Below are positions 5,409-13,332 of a DNA stretch of 17,769 nucleotides, one piece after another (within the stretch, counting starts at the first letter, position 1; each line of letters starts with the position of its first letter). The stretch spans positions 1 through 17,769 of the forward strand of contig DATJEN010000064.1 in assembly GCA_035496575.1 (NCBI GenBank). Direction: 5' to 3'. The notes under the pieces are model-generated. The model was given only the letters and a program-made list of their open reading frames with translations, made no database searches and was not told the origin of the DNA. Made by a program: the position numbers and the translations under genes. The stretch comes from PALSA-1355 sp035496575 (GTDB lineage: Bacteria; Planctomycetota; Planctomycetia; Pirellulales; PALSA-1355).

Positions 5409-7712
5409 ATGGCAGCACCTCCGGTTGTCGAGAAGAAGCCTGCCGCATATCAGCCCGCGGCGCCCGCACATCAGCCCTACGTACCCGCCGGCGCCTCGAT
5501 GCCCGAGTTCACCTGGCCGGCCGTTTTGGCGGGCATCGTGCTGGGCATCATCTTCGGCGCCTCGTCGCTGTACCTCGTGCTCAAAGTTGGCATGACGGTC
5601 TCGGCCTCCATTCCCGTCGCCGTCTTGTCCATCACTCTGTTCCGCGGGCTCGCCAAGCTGTTCCGCGTGCGGCCCGCCACCATTCTCGAAAACAATATCG
5701 TGCAGACGACCGGCTCGGCCGGCGAATCGATTGCCTTTGGCCTGGGCGTCACCATTCCCGCCCTGCTCTTGCTCGGCTTCGACATGAGCGCCGTGCGCGT
5801 GATGACGGTCGGCTCGCTGGGCGGGCTGCTTGGCATTCTGATGATGATCCCACTCCGCCGCGCGTTCATCGTGCAGCAGCACGGAAAACTGCGCTATCCC
5901 GAGGGCACTGCCTGCGCGGACGTGCTGATCGTGGGCGAGGAAGGTGGCGCGACGGCCAAAACCGTGTTCGCCGGCTTTGGACTTGCCTTCATGCACAAGT
6001 TCGCCATGAAGGCGCTCGGCCTGTGGCCCGAGGACGTCAACCTGGCTCTATATTCCAAGACCGGCGCAGGCATGATGCCCACCGCAAGCAGCAAGGGGCT
6101 CGTCGGCGGGATTCTGGGCGGCGAGCTCGCGCCCGAGCTGTTGGGCGTGGGCTATATCATCGGGCCGCGCATCGCCTCGATCATGATGTCGGGCGGCGTG
6201 TTGGCCTACCTGGTGCTTGTGCCCTTGATCGTGCTCGTCGGCGGCCGCTTGCAAGAGCCGCTGCCGCCAGCGACGGGCGACCTCATCCGCAACATGAGCG
6301 TGGGAGCGATCCGCAACAACTACATTCTCTATATCGGCGCGGGCGCGGTCGCCACCGGCGGCATCATCAGCATGTTTCAAGCGCTGCCGATGATCTTTCG
6401 CTCGCTGCGCGGGGCGTTCGGCGATCTGTCGACCGGAGGTGGCGGCAAGGCCAAGGGCGTGGCGCGCACCGACCGCGACCTGCCCTTGGCAGTAGTTGTG
6501 TTTGGCAGCCTGGGCCTGGTGCTGGCCATGGCCGCTTCGCCGGCCCTGGGACTCGGCTTCAGCGTGGAGGGAATTGCCGGGGCCATTTTCATCCTCATGT
6601 TTGGCTTCTTGTTCGTCACCGTCTCCTCGCGCTTGACCGGCGAGATCGGCTCGTCATCGAATCCCATCTCGGGCATGACGGTGGCCACCCTATTGCTCAC
6701 CTGCCTGGGCTTCGTGCTGTTGGGGCACACCGGCAAGGCGGCCACGCTCACCGCGCTCAGCGTGGCAGCCGTGGTGTGCATCGCGGCCTCGAACGGCGGC
6801 ACGACCTCGCAGGACTTGAAAACCGGCTACCTGGTCGGCGCCACCCCGCGCTCGCAGCAGATCGCCATTCTGATCGGCGCGCTCACCTCGGCCGTGGCCA
6901 TGGGCATCACCCTGTTGCTGCTCAACGATGCGGGCACGGTCTACACGAAAAACCCGGCCTACCTCCCGCGCACGCGCATCGACAATGTCAAAGAGCTCAC
7001 GCAAATGGAAACCGTGGGCGGAGAGTATGCCGGCAAAGATCAAACCCTCTATCACGTGCTGCATGCCGGCGAGGGCGAAATCCGCGGCGTCCGCGCCGGC
7101 AAATACCTGGTCGACGATCGCGGCGTGATTTCCTATTACGTCGATCCGGCGATCAACGGGCAATTGAAAAAGCGCGACGACGACACCCCGGTCGCGAACA
7201 AGTTCGAGGCCCCCAAAACCCGCTTGATGGCCCTGATCATCGACGGAATTCTGAACGGCAAGCTGCCTTGGGAGCTCGTGCTGGTCGGAGCTCTGCTGGC
7301 GGTCGTGCTCGAGCTGGCGGGCGTGCCCTCACTGCCCTTTGCCGTCGGGGTTTATCTGCCCATTCAAACATCGACGCCCATTTTCGTGGGCGGTTTGGTG
7401 CGGCTGTTCGTAGATAAGGTTAAGCGCAAGGACGAAGGCGAAACCAGTCCCGGCGTCCTGATGAGCTCCGGCTATATCGCGGGCGGCTCGATCGCAGGCG
7501 TGCTGATCGCGTTTTTGTCGTTCGCCCCGGACAAGTTCAATTCGTGGCTCAACCTGGGCAGCTACTCGTATTTCGAATCGCCGCTCAGCGAAGCCAACTG
7601 GGCCACGTCGCTGGCCGCATTCGGCCTGTTGATCGTGGTGCTCGCCATGACGGGGCTGTTGGCCAGCTTCAGCGATCGGCCCGCTGCCCGCGGCAATCCG
7701 ACCAACAAGTAA
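5409..7712 (+). CDS. OPT-family oligopeptide transporter
   Basis: A 767-residue polytopic inner-membrane protein of the oligopeptide transporter (OPT) superfamily. After a short Pro/Ala-rich cytoplasmic tail (about 30 residues), the first membrane segments carry the family block FGASSLYLVLKVGMTVSASI, then NNIVQTTGSAGESIAFG. Near the C-terminus comes the block LPFAVGVYLPIQTSTPIFVGG. I count roughly 14-16 hydrophobic segments. OPT members are generally proton-coupled importers of short peptides or metal chelates; peptide use here is inferred from the peptidase next door. A hydrophilic stretch of about 100 residues (about 508-608, with YLVDDRGVISYYVD) interrupts the membrane segments and makes the protein long for the bacterial branch. 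The start is supported by AAGGA 5 bases upstream. The S46 peptidase gene follows after 49 bases with no terminator between. Confidence 0.93.
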   Translation: MAAPPVVEKKPAAYQPAAPAHQPYVPAGASMPEFTWPAVLAGIVLGIIFGASSLYLVLKVGMTVSASIPVAVLSITLFRGLAKLFRVRPATILENNIVQTTGSAGESIAFGLGVTIPALLLLGFDMSAVRVMTVGSLGGLLGILMMIPLRRAFIVQQHGKLRYPEGTACADVLIVGEEGGATAKTVFAGFGLAFMHKFAMKALGLWPEDVNLALYSKTGAGMMPTASSKGLVGGILGGELAPELLGVGYIIGPRIASIMMSGGVLAYLVLVPLIVLVGGRLQEPLPPATGDLIRNMSVGAIRNNYILYIGAGAVATGGIISMFQALPMIFRSLRGAFGDLSTGGGGKAKGVARTDRDLPLAVVVFGSLGLVLAMAASPALGLGFSVEGIAGAIFILMFGFLFVTVSSRLTGEIGSSSNPISGMTVATLLLTCLGFVLLGHTGKAATLTALSVAAVVCIAASNGGTTSQDLKTGYLVGATPRSQQIAILIGALTSAVAMGITLLLLNDAGTVYTKNPAYLPRTRIDNVKELTQMETVGGEYAGKDQTLYHVLHAGEGEIRGVRAGKYLVDDRGVISYYVDPAINGQLKKRDDDTPVANKFEAPKTRLMALIIDGILNGKLPWELVLVGALLAVVLELAGVPSLPFAVGVYLPIQTSTPIFVGGLVRLFVDKVKRKDEGETSPGVLMSSGYIAGGSIAGVLIAFLSFAPDKFNSWLNLGSYSYFESPLSEANWATSLAAFGLLIVVLAMTGLLASFSDRPAARGNPTNK

Positions 7713-7761
7713 TCACCTGAAACAATCGCGTCCAGATGACCGCCAGAAAGGGCCCTTCTCC

Positions 7762-9855
7762 ATGCGACATTCCACTCGACTGCGTGCTTTCCTTCTTGCC
7801 GCGCCCGTGGCGCTATCGATCTCGATCATGAGCGACACCGCGAATTCGGACGAAGGCATGTGGCTGTTCAATCAGCCGCCGCGCAAACTGCTCAAGGAGA
7901 AGTATGGCTTCGATCCCAGCAACGGCTGGCTCGAGCACTTGCAGAAATCCGCGGTCCGCTTCAATAGCGGCGGATCGGGATCGTTCGTATCCGCCAACGG
8001 GCTGGTGATGACCAACCACCACGTGGGCGCGGACTGCCTGCAGAAACTCAGCAGCCAGGACAAGGACCTCATCAAGACCGGTTTCCACGCCCGCTCGCGT
8101 GACGAGGAAATCAAGTGCGTCGACTTGGAGCTGAACGTGCTGATGGACATCGAGGATGTCACCGAGCGCGTCAACGCCGCGGTCACGCCGGGCATGGATG
8201 CCGCCGCGGCCCAGCAAGCCCGCCGCGCGGTGCGCAACACGATCGAGAAAGAATCTTTCGACAAGACCGGTTTGCGCAGCGACGTGGTCACGCTGTTCCA
8301 GGGCGGCGTCTACAACCTGTATCGCTACAAGAAATACACCGACGTGCGGCTTGTCTTCGCGCCCGAGAAAGACATCGCTTTCTTTGGCGGCGACCCCGAC
8401 AATTTCGAATATCCGCGCTTCGATTTGGATATTTGCTTCTTTCGAGTGTACGAGAACGACCAGCCCATCAAACGCGAGCATTATTTGTCCTGGAGCAAAG
8501 CCGGCGCGACCGATGAAGAGCTCATCTTCGTCGCCGGCCACCCCGGCCGCACGGATCGCTTGAACACGGTGGCCCATCTGGAATTCTTGCGCGATCGGGT
8601 TTTCCCAAACACGCTCAATCAATTGCGGCGCCGCGAAGTGCTGCTGCGAACGTTCGCCGATCGTGGCCTCGAGAATGCCCGTCGCGCCCAGGACGATCTG
8701 TTCAGTTATCAGAACAGCCGCAAGGCGCGCCTGGGCGGCCTGGCCGGCTTGCAAGATCCAGCCATCATGCAGGCCAAGCGCAAGGCGGAGGCCTCGCTGC
8801 GTCAATCCGTGGATAACGACCCCAAGCTGCGCGACGCGCGCGACGCCTGGGCGAACGTCGAAACGGCGCTGGGCGCGTGGGGTTCCATCTTCACCAACTA
8901 CGAACTGTATGAGCGCGGCGCCGCGTTCAACTCCGAGTTGTATGGGATTGCCCGCATGCTGGTGCGGCTGAGCGAAGAATCGACCAAGCCCAATGCCGAC
9001 CGTCTGCGCGAATATGCCGAGGCCGGGCTCGACTCGCTCAAGCAGCAACTCTTTTCCGAAGCTCCGATCTACAACGACCTGGAGATCGTCAAGCTGACCG
9101 ATTCCTTGAGCTATTTGCTCGAGAGGGCCGGCGGCGAAGATTATGCGAAGCAAATCATGGCCGATATGTCACCCGTCGCCCGCGCCACCCAGCTTGTTTC
9201 CGGCACCAGACTGGGGGACGTGGCCTATCGCAAAAAGCTGGCCGAGGGCGGACGTGCCGCCATCGAAAGCTGCGACGACCCCATGATCGCGCTGGCGCGC
9301 ACCATCGATCCGGCCGCGCGCGCCGTGCGAAAGACGTACGAAGACAGTGTCGAAGAGCCGCTAAGGCAGGCATATGCCAAAATCGCCAAGGCACGCTTCG
9401 CGATCGAGGGCGAGAGCACGTACCCCGATGCGACCTTTACGCTGCGGCTGGCGTTCGGCCAGGTCAAAGGCTACGAGGATGGCGGCAAAAAATTACCCGC
9501 CTGGACCACCATGGTCGGCAGCTTCAAACATGCCGAGCAGCACGGCAGCCTGCCACCGTTTGAGTTGCCGCAGTCGTGGCTCAAGCACAAAAGCCAGTTG
9601 AAGGCGGATACTCCCTTCAACTTCGTGAGCACCGCCGACATCATTGGCGGTAACTCCGGCAGCCCGGTGGTGAATCGGGCGGGCGAGGTCGTGGGAATTA
9701 TCTTCGACGGCAACATCCAGTCGCTGGTGCTCGACTTCGTGTACACCGATCGCGAAGCCCGCGCCATCAGCGTTCACTCGGCCGCGATCATCGAAGCGTT
9801 ACGAAAGATCTACGGCGCGACAGCGCTCGCCGATGAGCTGACCGGCAAGGGTTGA
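7762..9855 (+). CDS. Peptidase family S46 dipeptidyl-peptidase (DPP7/DPP11 type)
   Basis: A 697-residue exported serine peptidase, close to the usual length of about 700-720. A signal peptide occupies roughly the first 20-30 residues. The chymotrypsin-like catalytic set is readable: His87 in TNHHVGAD, Asp223 in FDLDICFFRVY (after GGDPDNFEYPR), and Ser632 in GGNSGSPV. S46 enzymes remove dipeptides from peptide N-termini in the periplasm. The residue 18 positions after the serine sets S1 preference (Gly673 in Porphyromonas DPP7, Arg673 in DPP11). Here it is Gly650 in IFDGN, which predicts hydrophobic or aliphatic P1 preference, not Asp/Glu. A ribosome binding site (AAGGG, 7748-7752) lies 9 bases before the ATG, inside the palindrome AAGGGCCCTT. 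Probably co-transcribed with the OPT transporter. Converges with the next gene, 34 bases between stops. Confidence 0.95.
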   Translation: MRHSTRLRAFLLAAPVALSISIMSDTANSDEGMWLFNQPPRKLLKEKYGFDPSNGWLEHLQKSAVRFNSGGSGSFVSANGLVMTNHHVGADCLQKLSSQDKDLIKTGFHARSRDEEIKCVDLELNVLMDIEDVTERVNAAVTPGMDAAAAQQARRAVRNTIEKESFDKTGLRSDVVTLFQGGVYNLYRYKKYTDVRLVFAPEKDIAFFGGDPDNFEYPRFDLDICFFRVYENDQPIKREHYLSWSKAGATDEELIFVAGHPGRTDRLNTVAHLEFLRDRVFPNTLNQLRRREVLLRTFADRGLENARRAQDDLFSYQNSRKARLGGLAGLQDPAIMQAKRKAEASLRQSVDNDPKLRDARDAWANVETALGAWGSIFTNYELYERGAAFNSELYGIARMLVRLSEESTKPNADRLREYAEAGLDSLKQQLFSEAPIYNDLEIVKLTDSLSYLLERAGGEDYAKQIMADMSPVARATQLVSGTRLGDVAYRKKLAEGGRAAIESCDDPMIALARTIDPAARAVRKTYEDSVEEPLRQAYAKIAKARFAIEGESTYPDATFTLRLAFGQVKGYEDGGKKLPAWTTMVGSFKHAEQHGSLPPFELPQSWLKHKSQLKADTPFNFVSTADIIGGNSGSPVVNRAGEVVGIIFDGNIQSLVLDFVYTDREARAISVHSAAIIEALRKIYGATALADELTGKG

Positions 9856-9889
9856 GCCCAAATCGAACCGCGATCCGGGCAGCCCCCGT

Positions 9890-11692
9890 TCACTTATCCG
9901 CCGCCACGCGGCCAGGCTTGCCTTGAGCCCTCAGCAGCGCGTGAATATCTCGGAACTTCGGCAACCCGGACACCTCGGCCGTGATGGTGAACTGGTTGGG
10001 CGCTTCGTCGGTGACCAGTGACACCTTGAGATCGCGCACCAGCGGAGCAATGCTTTTTAGCTCGCGCGATTGAGGAACCGACATGGCCGCGGCAACCGCA
10101 ACGGCCCGTCCCACGTCGACCAACAGCGCCTTGCTGGTATCCGGCGTCAGCCGCGCGAGCAAAGGCGCGAAGGCCGGATCGGTGGCGATCGACTGTCGGT
10201 CGCGATCGGCCTTGATCGAGGCGGCCACGGCGGCTTGCGTGCCGATAATGAGCTCGCGAGGGCCACGCACGATGGCCACCTGTGGGAAACCATCAAAGCT
10301 GTACAATCGCCCGGCGGCGCCTTCAATCGAGACATCGGCCGGCGGCTTGGCTTGCCGTGCTCCGACGATCGAAGCCAGCGTCAGAATCTGATTCCACAGC
10401 GCTTCGCTCTTGGCCACGTCCTTCACCGCGATGACGGCGGCAATCTCAGGCAACGGCTGCGAGCCCTCCGCGGGCGCGGAAGCGAAAACGGCCACCTCTT
10501 CGATGTTGTGGAACAGCTCGCGGCCAATGTCCATCGCGCTGATCGGTGGCGGAGCACCTGGCGTGGGCGGAGCACTCGTGGGATTGGGGTCGGCCGGATT
10601 GAGGCCAACTAGCAGCACTCCCGCGGCATTGGCGGGCACGTGCGTCAGCGATCGCCGCGTGGCCGGCGCCGTGCGCACCAGCGCATAGATCATGTTGTGA
10701 TGGCCCTCGGCCAGTGACAGTCTCGCCCGCAGTTGCAGCCCGCGCTCGTTGGTGGTGAGCGCGGCGGTGAACGATTCCAAATGCTCGAGGTCGAGTAGCG
10801 CTCGGACCATCGCGCCCTCCGAGCCCTTCAACTGCGGCGCGAAGCGTTCTACGGCTCGTTGGCCATCCACGAACACGAAGGCCAGCGAACCTTTGGCTTC
10901 GGCGGCGGCGCGGCGGAACTTTTCGCTCGACGCCAAGCTGGCCGCTTGAGGATTACGCAAGCGGCCGATCGCCGCCACGAGTTGTTCGCGCGAGTCGGAT
11001 AGCAACACCAGCCGCGTGCTGACGACCAGGTACCCGAAATCCTGCACGCGATAGGTCTTAAAACCCTCGACCGACTCGACGGGCTCAAGCACTTGCACGG
11101 CCGTTTCCACGATGCCGCGCACCAGGTCGCAATCGCCGGCATGGAACACTACCAGTCCCTGCGGGCGCCCTTGCTCGGTAATCCCCGTGATGCCCGCGGC
11201 AATGCCGCGCAGCTTCGAGACTTCGGCAATCAGAGCCGGGCTGACGGTGAAGTCGGCGGGCAGGTAGATCCCATTGCCGAGCTTGATGGGTTCTGGCTTT
11301 GCGCCGGCGGCGGCTGCCGGCTCAGTGTTGCCGGTCAGTTGCATCATCGACAGGATGCGCTCGATGTGCTTGCCCGGCTCGACCAGCTCGGCATAGCCCA
11401 AGCAGTCAGGCGGCATCAAACGTGCAAAGTCGGCTGCGGCGAGATCCTCTTGCACCTGGGCCAGTCGATACGTGGCCCGGCTGCGCAGCTCGGCAGGAAT
11501 GTCCGGTTCGGCCAGGGCGGCCTTGTAGGACGCGGCGGCCTGCTCCAGGTTCCGCTCGTGGACCTGCAAAAAGAACCCGCGTTCGAAGTGCCGTTCGGCG
11601 GCCGAGCGTTCCGCCTCCGCGGCCCGCACGCTCGAGAGAGTCACGACCAAGATGGCCAGAATAGCCGAAAGTCGAGCGGCAACGGGTTTCAT
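9890..11692 (-). CDS. Exported DUF3352-like protein with N-terminal TPR-like segment
   Basis: A 600-residue protein with a clear signal peptide (residues 1 to about 25, ending SVRAAEA). Residues about 30-85 form a helical, TPR-like segment (HFERGFFLQVHERNLEQAAASYKAAL). The body, about 90-345, alternates beta strands and helices and has blocks such as LMPPDCLGYAELVEP, VEGFKTYRV and LVLLSDSREQLVAAIGRLR, resembling the DUF3352 proteins common in planctomycetes. A Pro-rich linker at about 366-384 separates a second, similar half (GRLYSFDGFPQVAIVRGPRE, then LIIGTQ), which suggests an internal duplication. No catalytic motif is visible and the function is unknown. AAGGAG at 11699-11704, 6 bases upstream, supports the ATG at 11692. 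It lies downstream of the membrane protein gene on the same strand (131-base gap). Confidence 0.85.
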   Translation of the reverse strand: MKPVAARLSAILAILVVTLSSVRAAEAERSAAERHFERGFFLQVHERNLEQAAASYKAALAEPDIPAELRSRATYRLAQVQEDLAAADFARLMPPDCLGYAELVEPGKHIERILSMMQLTGNTEPAAAAGAKPEPIKLGNGIYLPADFTVSPALIAEVSKLRGIAAGITGITEQGRPQGLVVFHAGDCDLVRGIVETAVQVLEPVESVEGFKTYRVQDFGYLVVSTRLVLLSDSREQLVAAIGRLRNPQAASLASSEKFRRAAAEAKGSLAFVFVDGQRAVERFAPQLKGSEGAMVRALLDLEHLESFTAALTTNERGLQLRARLSLAEGHHNMIYALVRTAPATRRSLTHVPANAAGVLLVGLNPADPNPTSAPPTPGAPPPISAMDIGRELFHNIEEVAVFASAPAEGSQPLPEIAAVIAVKDVAKSEALWNQILTLASIVGARQAKPPADVSIEGAAGRLYSFDGFPQVAIVRGPRELIIGTQAAVAASIKADRDRQSIATDPAFAPLLARLTPDTSKALLVDVGRAVAVAAAMSVPQSRELKSIAPLVRDLKVSLVTDEAPNQFTITAEVSGLPKFRDIHALLRAQGKPGRVAADK

Positions 11693-11698
11693 CTAAAA

Positions 11699-11704
11699 CT
11701 CCTT
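11699..11704 (-). promoter_or_regulatory. Strong ribosome binding site of the DUF3352-like gene
   Basis: On the minus strand, AAGGAG sits 6 bases before the ATG at 11692. Few other genes here have so good a match, so efficient independent initiation is likely even if the gene is co-transcribed with the one upstream. Confidence 0.75.
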
Positions 11705-11823
11705 CCGCCTGCTGAGCGGCAAATTGGGCGCGAATGTCTAGCCGGGGTCCGCCACCTATTCGTCGCGCTCGACCCAATATTGGTGCCGACCGCCACAAAT
11801 CGAGCCCCAGAGGCCAACCGCGA

Positions 11824-13215
11824 TCATTTCTCCGGTTCGGCACGCTCTCGTTTCGCAGCCCGCGGAATACTGCCCAGCCAGTACTCGTCAGTGGCCGCCT
11901 CCAGTTCGGCTGGTCCCGCGGCGATCTTGAATGACCGCTCGCCGCTGAACCGATCGGCGAGGCTAAAGCGGATTACCCGCGTCCGCTCGACAAGGCCGTA
12001 GCGGTCGATCACACCCCTGGCGATGCCAAGTTGCACGCGGTTTTGCGGATAGACCGGCGCACCGGTGCTATCAAGCGCCCAGCGGTCCAGTCGAAACCGC
12101 TGCCAGGGTTCGGCGGCCGAATCCGGGTGTTCCAAATACGATTGCAGCCATGTCGGCAGGCGCTCGCGATCGTTGCGGTGCACCAGCAGGTGCACGCGCT
12201 CCGCGCTCGGCGCATAGAGGCCCCACGAGGGCCACAGGTCGAACCACGTGCTCGGCGCCAATAGCGGCAGCGCGATCGCAGCCATGACGACAGCGATCGC
12301 CGCCCAGGTAGAAACGGGCACACCTCGCGCAGCACTCGGACTCTCGGCCGCTTGATCAACCTGTTGCGCCTCGGAGGCCAGTCTCAATTTGCGCGCGACG
12401 GCAGCAAGGTGCTCGCCACGGCAAAACAAAATCAGATTCTGGACCATGAAGTAGGCATTCCAAATCAACACGCCCGGCCGATGGTTGAGCCCCCACGGGC
12501 CGAGGATGAACAGCAGCAGCGCATGCACCGCAAGCGACAGCACGAGCGCGGCTGTGCGCGTCCGTCGAAAGGTCAATCCCACGGCGACCGCCAATTCGAC
12601 CGCCGGAAACAAGCCTGCAGCAACCAGGCGCGCATGAGCACTCCAATCGTCGGGCGCCAATCCAATCGGCCGCACGAGGGTATCGAGAAACTGCTGGCCC
12701 AGGGTGTGCAAGAACGTGTAATCGAACTTCGTCAGCGCGGAGTAGAAGTAAAAGCTGACGATGAATGCACGCAACAGGCAGATGGCCAACTTAGGCTGCC
12801 CACTGGCCAGCACGATTGCAATGAGCAGAAACTGGTAAGCCCACGGCTGAAACCGCTGTTGGTCGTAGGCAAAAAGCACGGCCAGCGCGGCCGCGAACCC
12901 AATCAGGGCCGCTCGGCCAGCAGCCCGCGTCAGTAGGAGCATTCCGGCCAGGCCAGCCACGAGCAGCCCCAGCGCAAGCCACTCGAACCACTCGGCGGGC
13001 AGATAGAGGCCGCGCAGAAACGGGACCTGCGGAAATTCCCGCTGGGGAATCCACAGCCGCCAGGTCGCGACAAAAAGCGCGAAGCCAAACAGCGCCATGC
13101 TGCGCTGCAAAAGAGAAAGCCGTAGCTCGTCGCGCCCATCACTCGCACAGGCGCGCAAGAACCAGGCGATTGCGCGGTTGGTCGTCAACAGCGGGCGATC
13201 CGGCGGTGCGTGCAT
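11824..13215 (-). CDS. Polytopic membrane protein, HTTM/DoxX-like
   Basis: A 463-residue protein from the ATG at 13215, with about nine hydrophobic segments (near 41-57, 78-96, 101-117, 125-139, 144-162, 196-215, 219-239, 247-265, 303-322). A hydrophilic C-terminal domain of about 140 residues follows. The blocks YFYSALTKFDYTFL (about 156-169) and GPWGLNHRPGVLIWNAYFM (about 239-257) recall the HTTM (vitamin K-dependent gamma-carboxylase-like) and DoxX/MauE membrane families, but I cannot confirm membership. The C-terminal domain (WPSWGLYAPSAERVHLLVH onward) looks soluble. The frame is open a further 67 codons upstream to 13416, but those residues are not hydrophobic, would overlap the divergent TPR gene, and look like read-through of the intergenic region. 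No good ribosome binding site is seen for the chosen start, so it is less certain. Confidence 0.8.
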   Translation of the reverse strand: MHAPPDRPLLTTNRAIAWFLRACASDGRDELRLSLLQRSMALFGFALFVATWRLWIPQREFPQVPFLRGLYLPAEWFEWLALGLLVAGLAGMLLLTRAAGRAALIGFAAALAVLFAYDQQRFQPWAYQFLLIAIVLASGQPKLAICLLRAFIVSFYFYSALTKFDYTFLHTLGQQFLDTLVRPIGLAPDDWSAHARLVAAGLFPAVELAVAVGLTFRRTRTAALVLSLAVHALLLFILGPWGLNHRPGVLIWNAYFMVQNLILFCRGEHLAAVARKLRLASEAQQVDQAAESPSAARGVPVSTWAAIAVVMAAIALPLLAPSTWFDLWPSWGLYAPSAERVHLLVHRNDRERLPTWLQSYLEHPDSAAEPWQRFRLDRWALDSTGAPVYPQNRVQLGIARGVIDRYGLVERTRVIRFSLADRFSGERSFKIAAGPAELEAATDEYWLGSIPRAAKRERAEPEK

Positions 13216-13271
13216 AGAAGCAACATTCGCCGGAAGTGTAACAACTACGTTCGGTGGTTCACAGTTGCAAG

Positions 13272-13289
13272 AATTAGGATTCGCTAATT
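13272..13289. promoter_or_regulatory. Palindromic, operator-like site in a divergent gap
   Basis: AATTAG (13272-13277) and CTAATT (13284-13289) form a perfect 6-base inverted repeat around a 6-base spacer, in the AT-richer 117-base gap between the membrane protein gene and the TPR gene. Its size and position suit a dimeric regulator acting on both promoters. No clear -10/-35 pair was identified, and chance occurrence in AT-rich DNA is possible. Confidence 0.3.
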
Positions 13290-13314
13290 GATTGTGTGTG
13301 CGCGGAATGTTAAG

Positions 13315-13321
13315 TAAGGAG
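13315..13321 (+). promoter_or_regulatory. Ribosome binding site of the TPR gene
   Basis: TAAGGAG lies 11 bases before the ATG at 13333. A second candidate, AAGAAAGG at 13356-13363, lies 8 bases before an in-frame ATG at 13372. The GTG at 13321 overlaps the first site and is an unlikely start. Confidence 0.6.
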
Positions 13322-13332
13322 TGTCTCGCTCG

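Noticed and set aside
5249..7417. 722-codon plus-strand open frame overlapping the OPT gene
   Set aside because: Its product is Arg/Gly/His-rich with no domain signature, while the other frame encodes a clear OPT transporter. It is a GC-bias shadow.
7748..7757. AAGGGCCCTT palindrome over the S46 ribosome binding site as a hairpin switch
   Set aside because: The arms abut with no loop, so it cannot fold as a stable hairpin. It may just reflect the ribosome binding site.
7813..9153. 446-codon antisense open frame in the S46 gene
   Set aside because: No start signal or recognisable domain; the plus strand carries the catalytic motifs.
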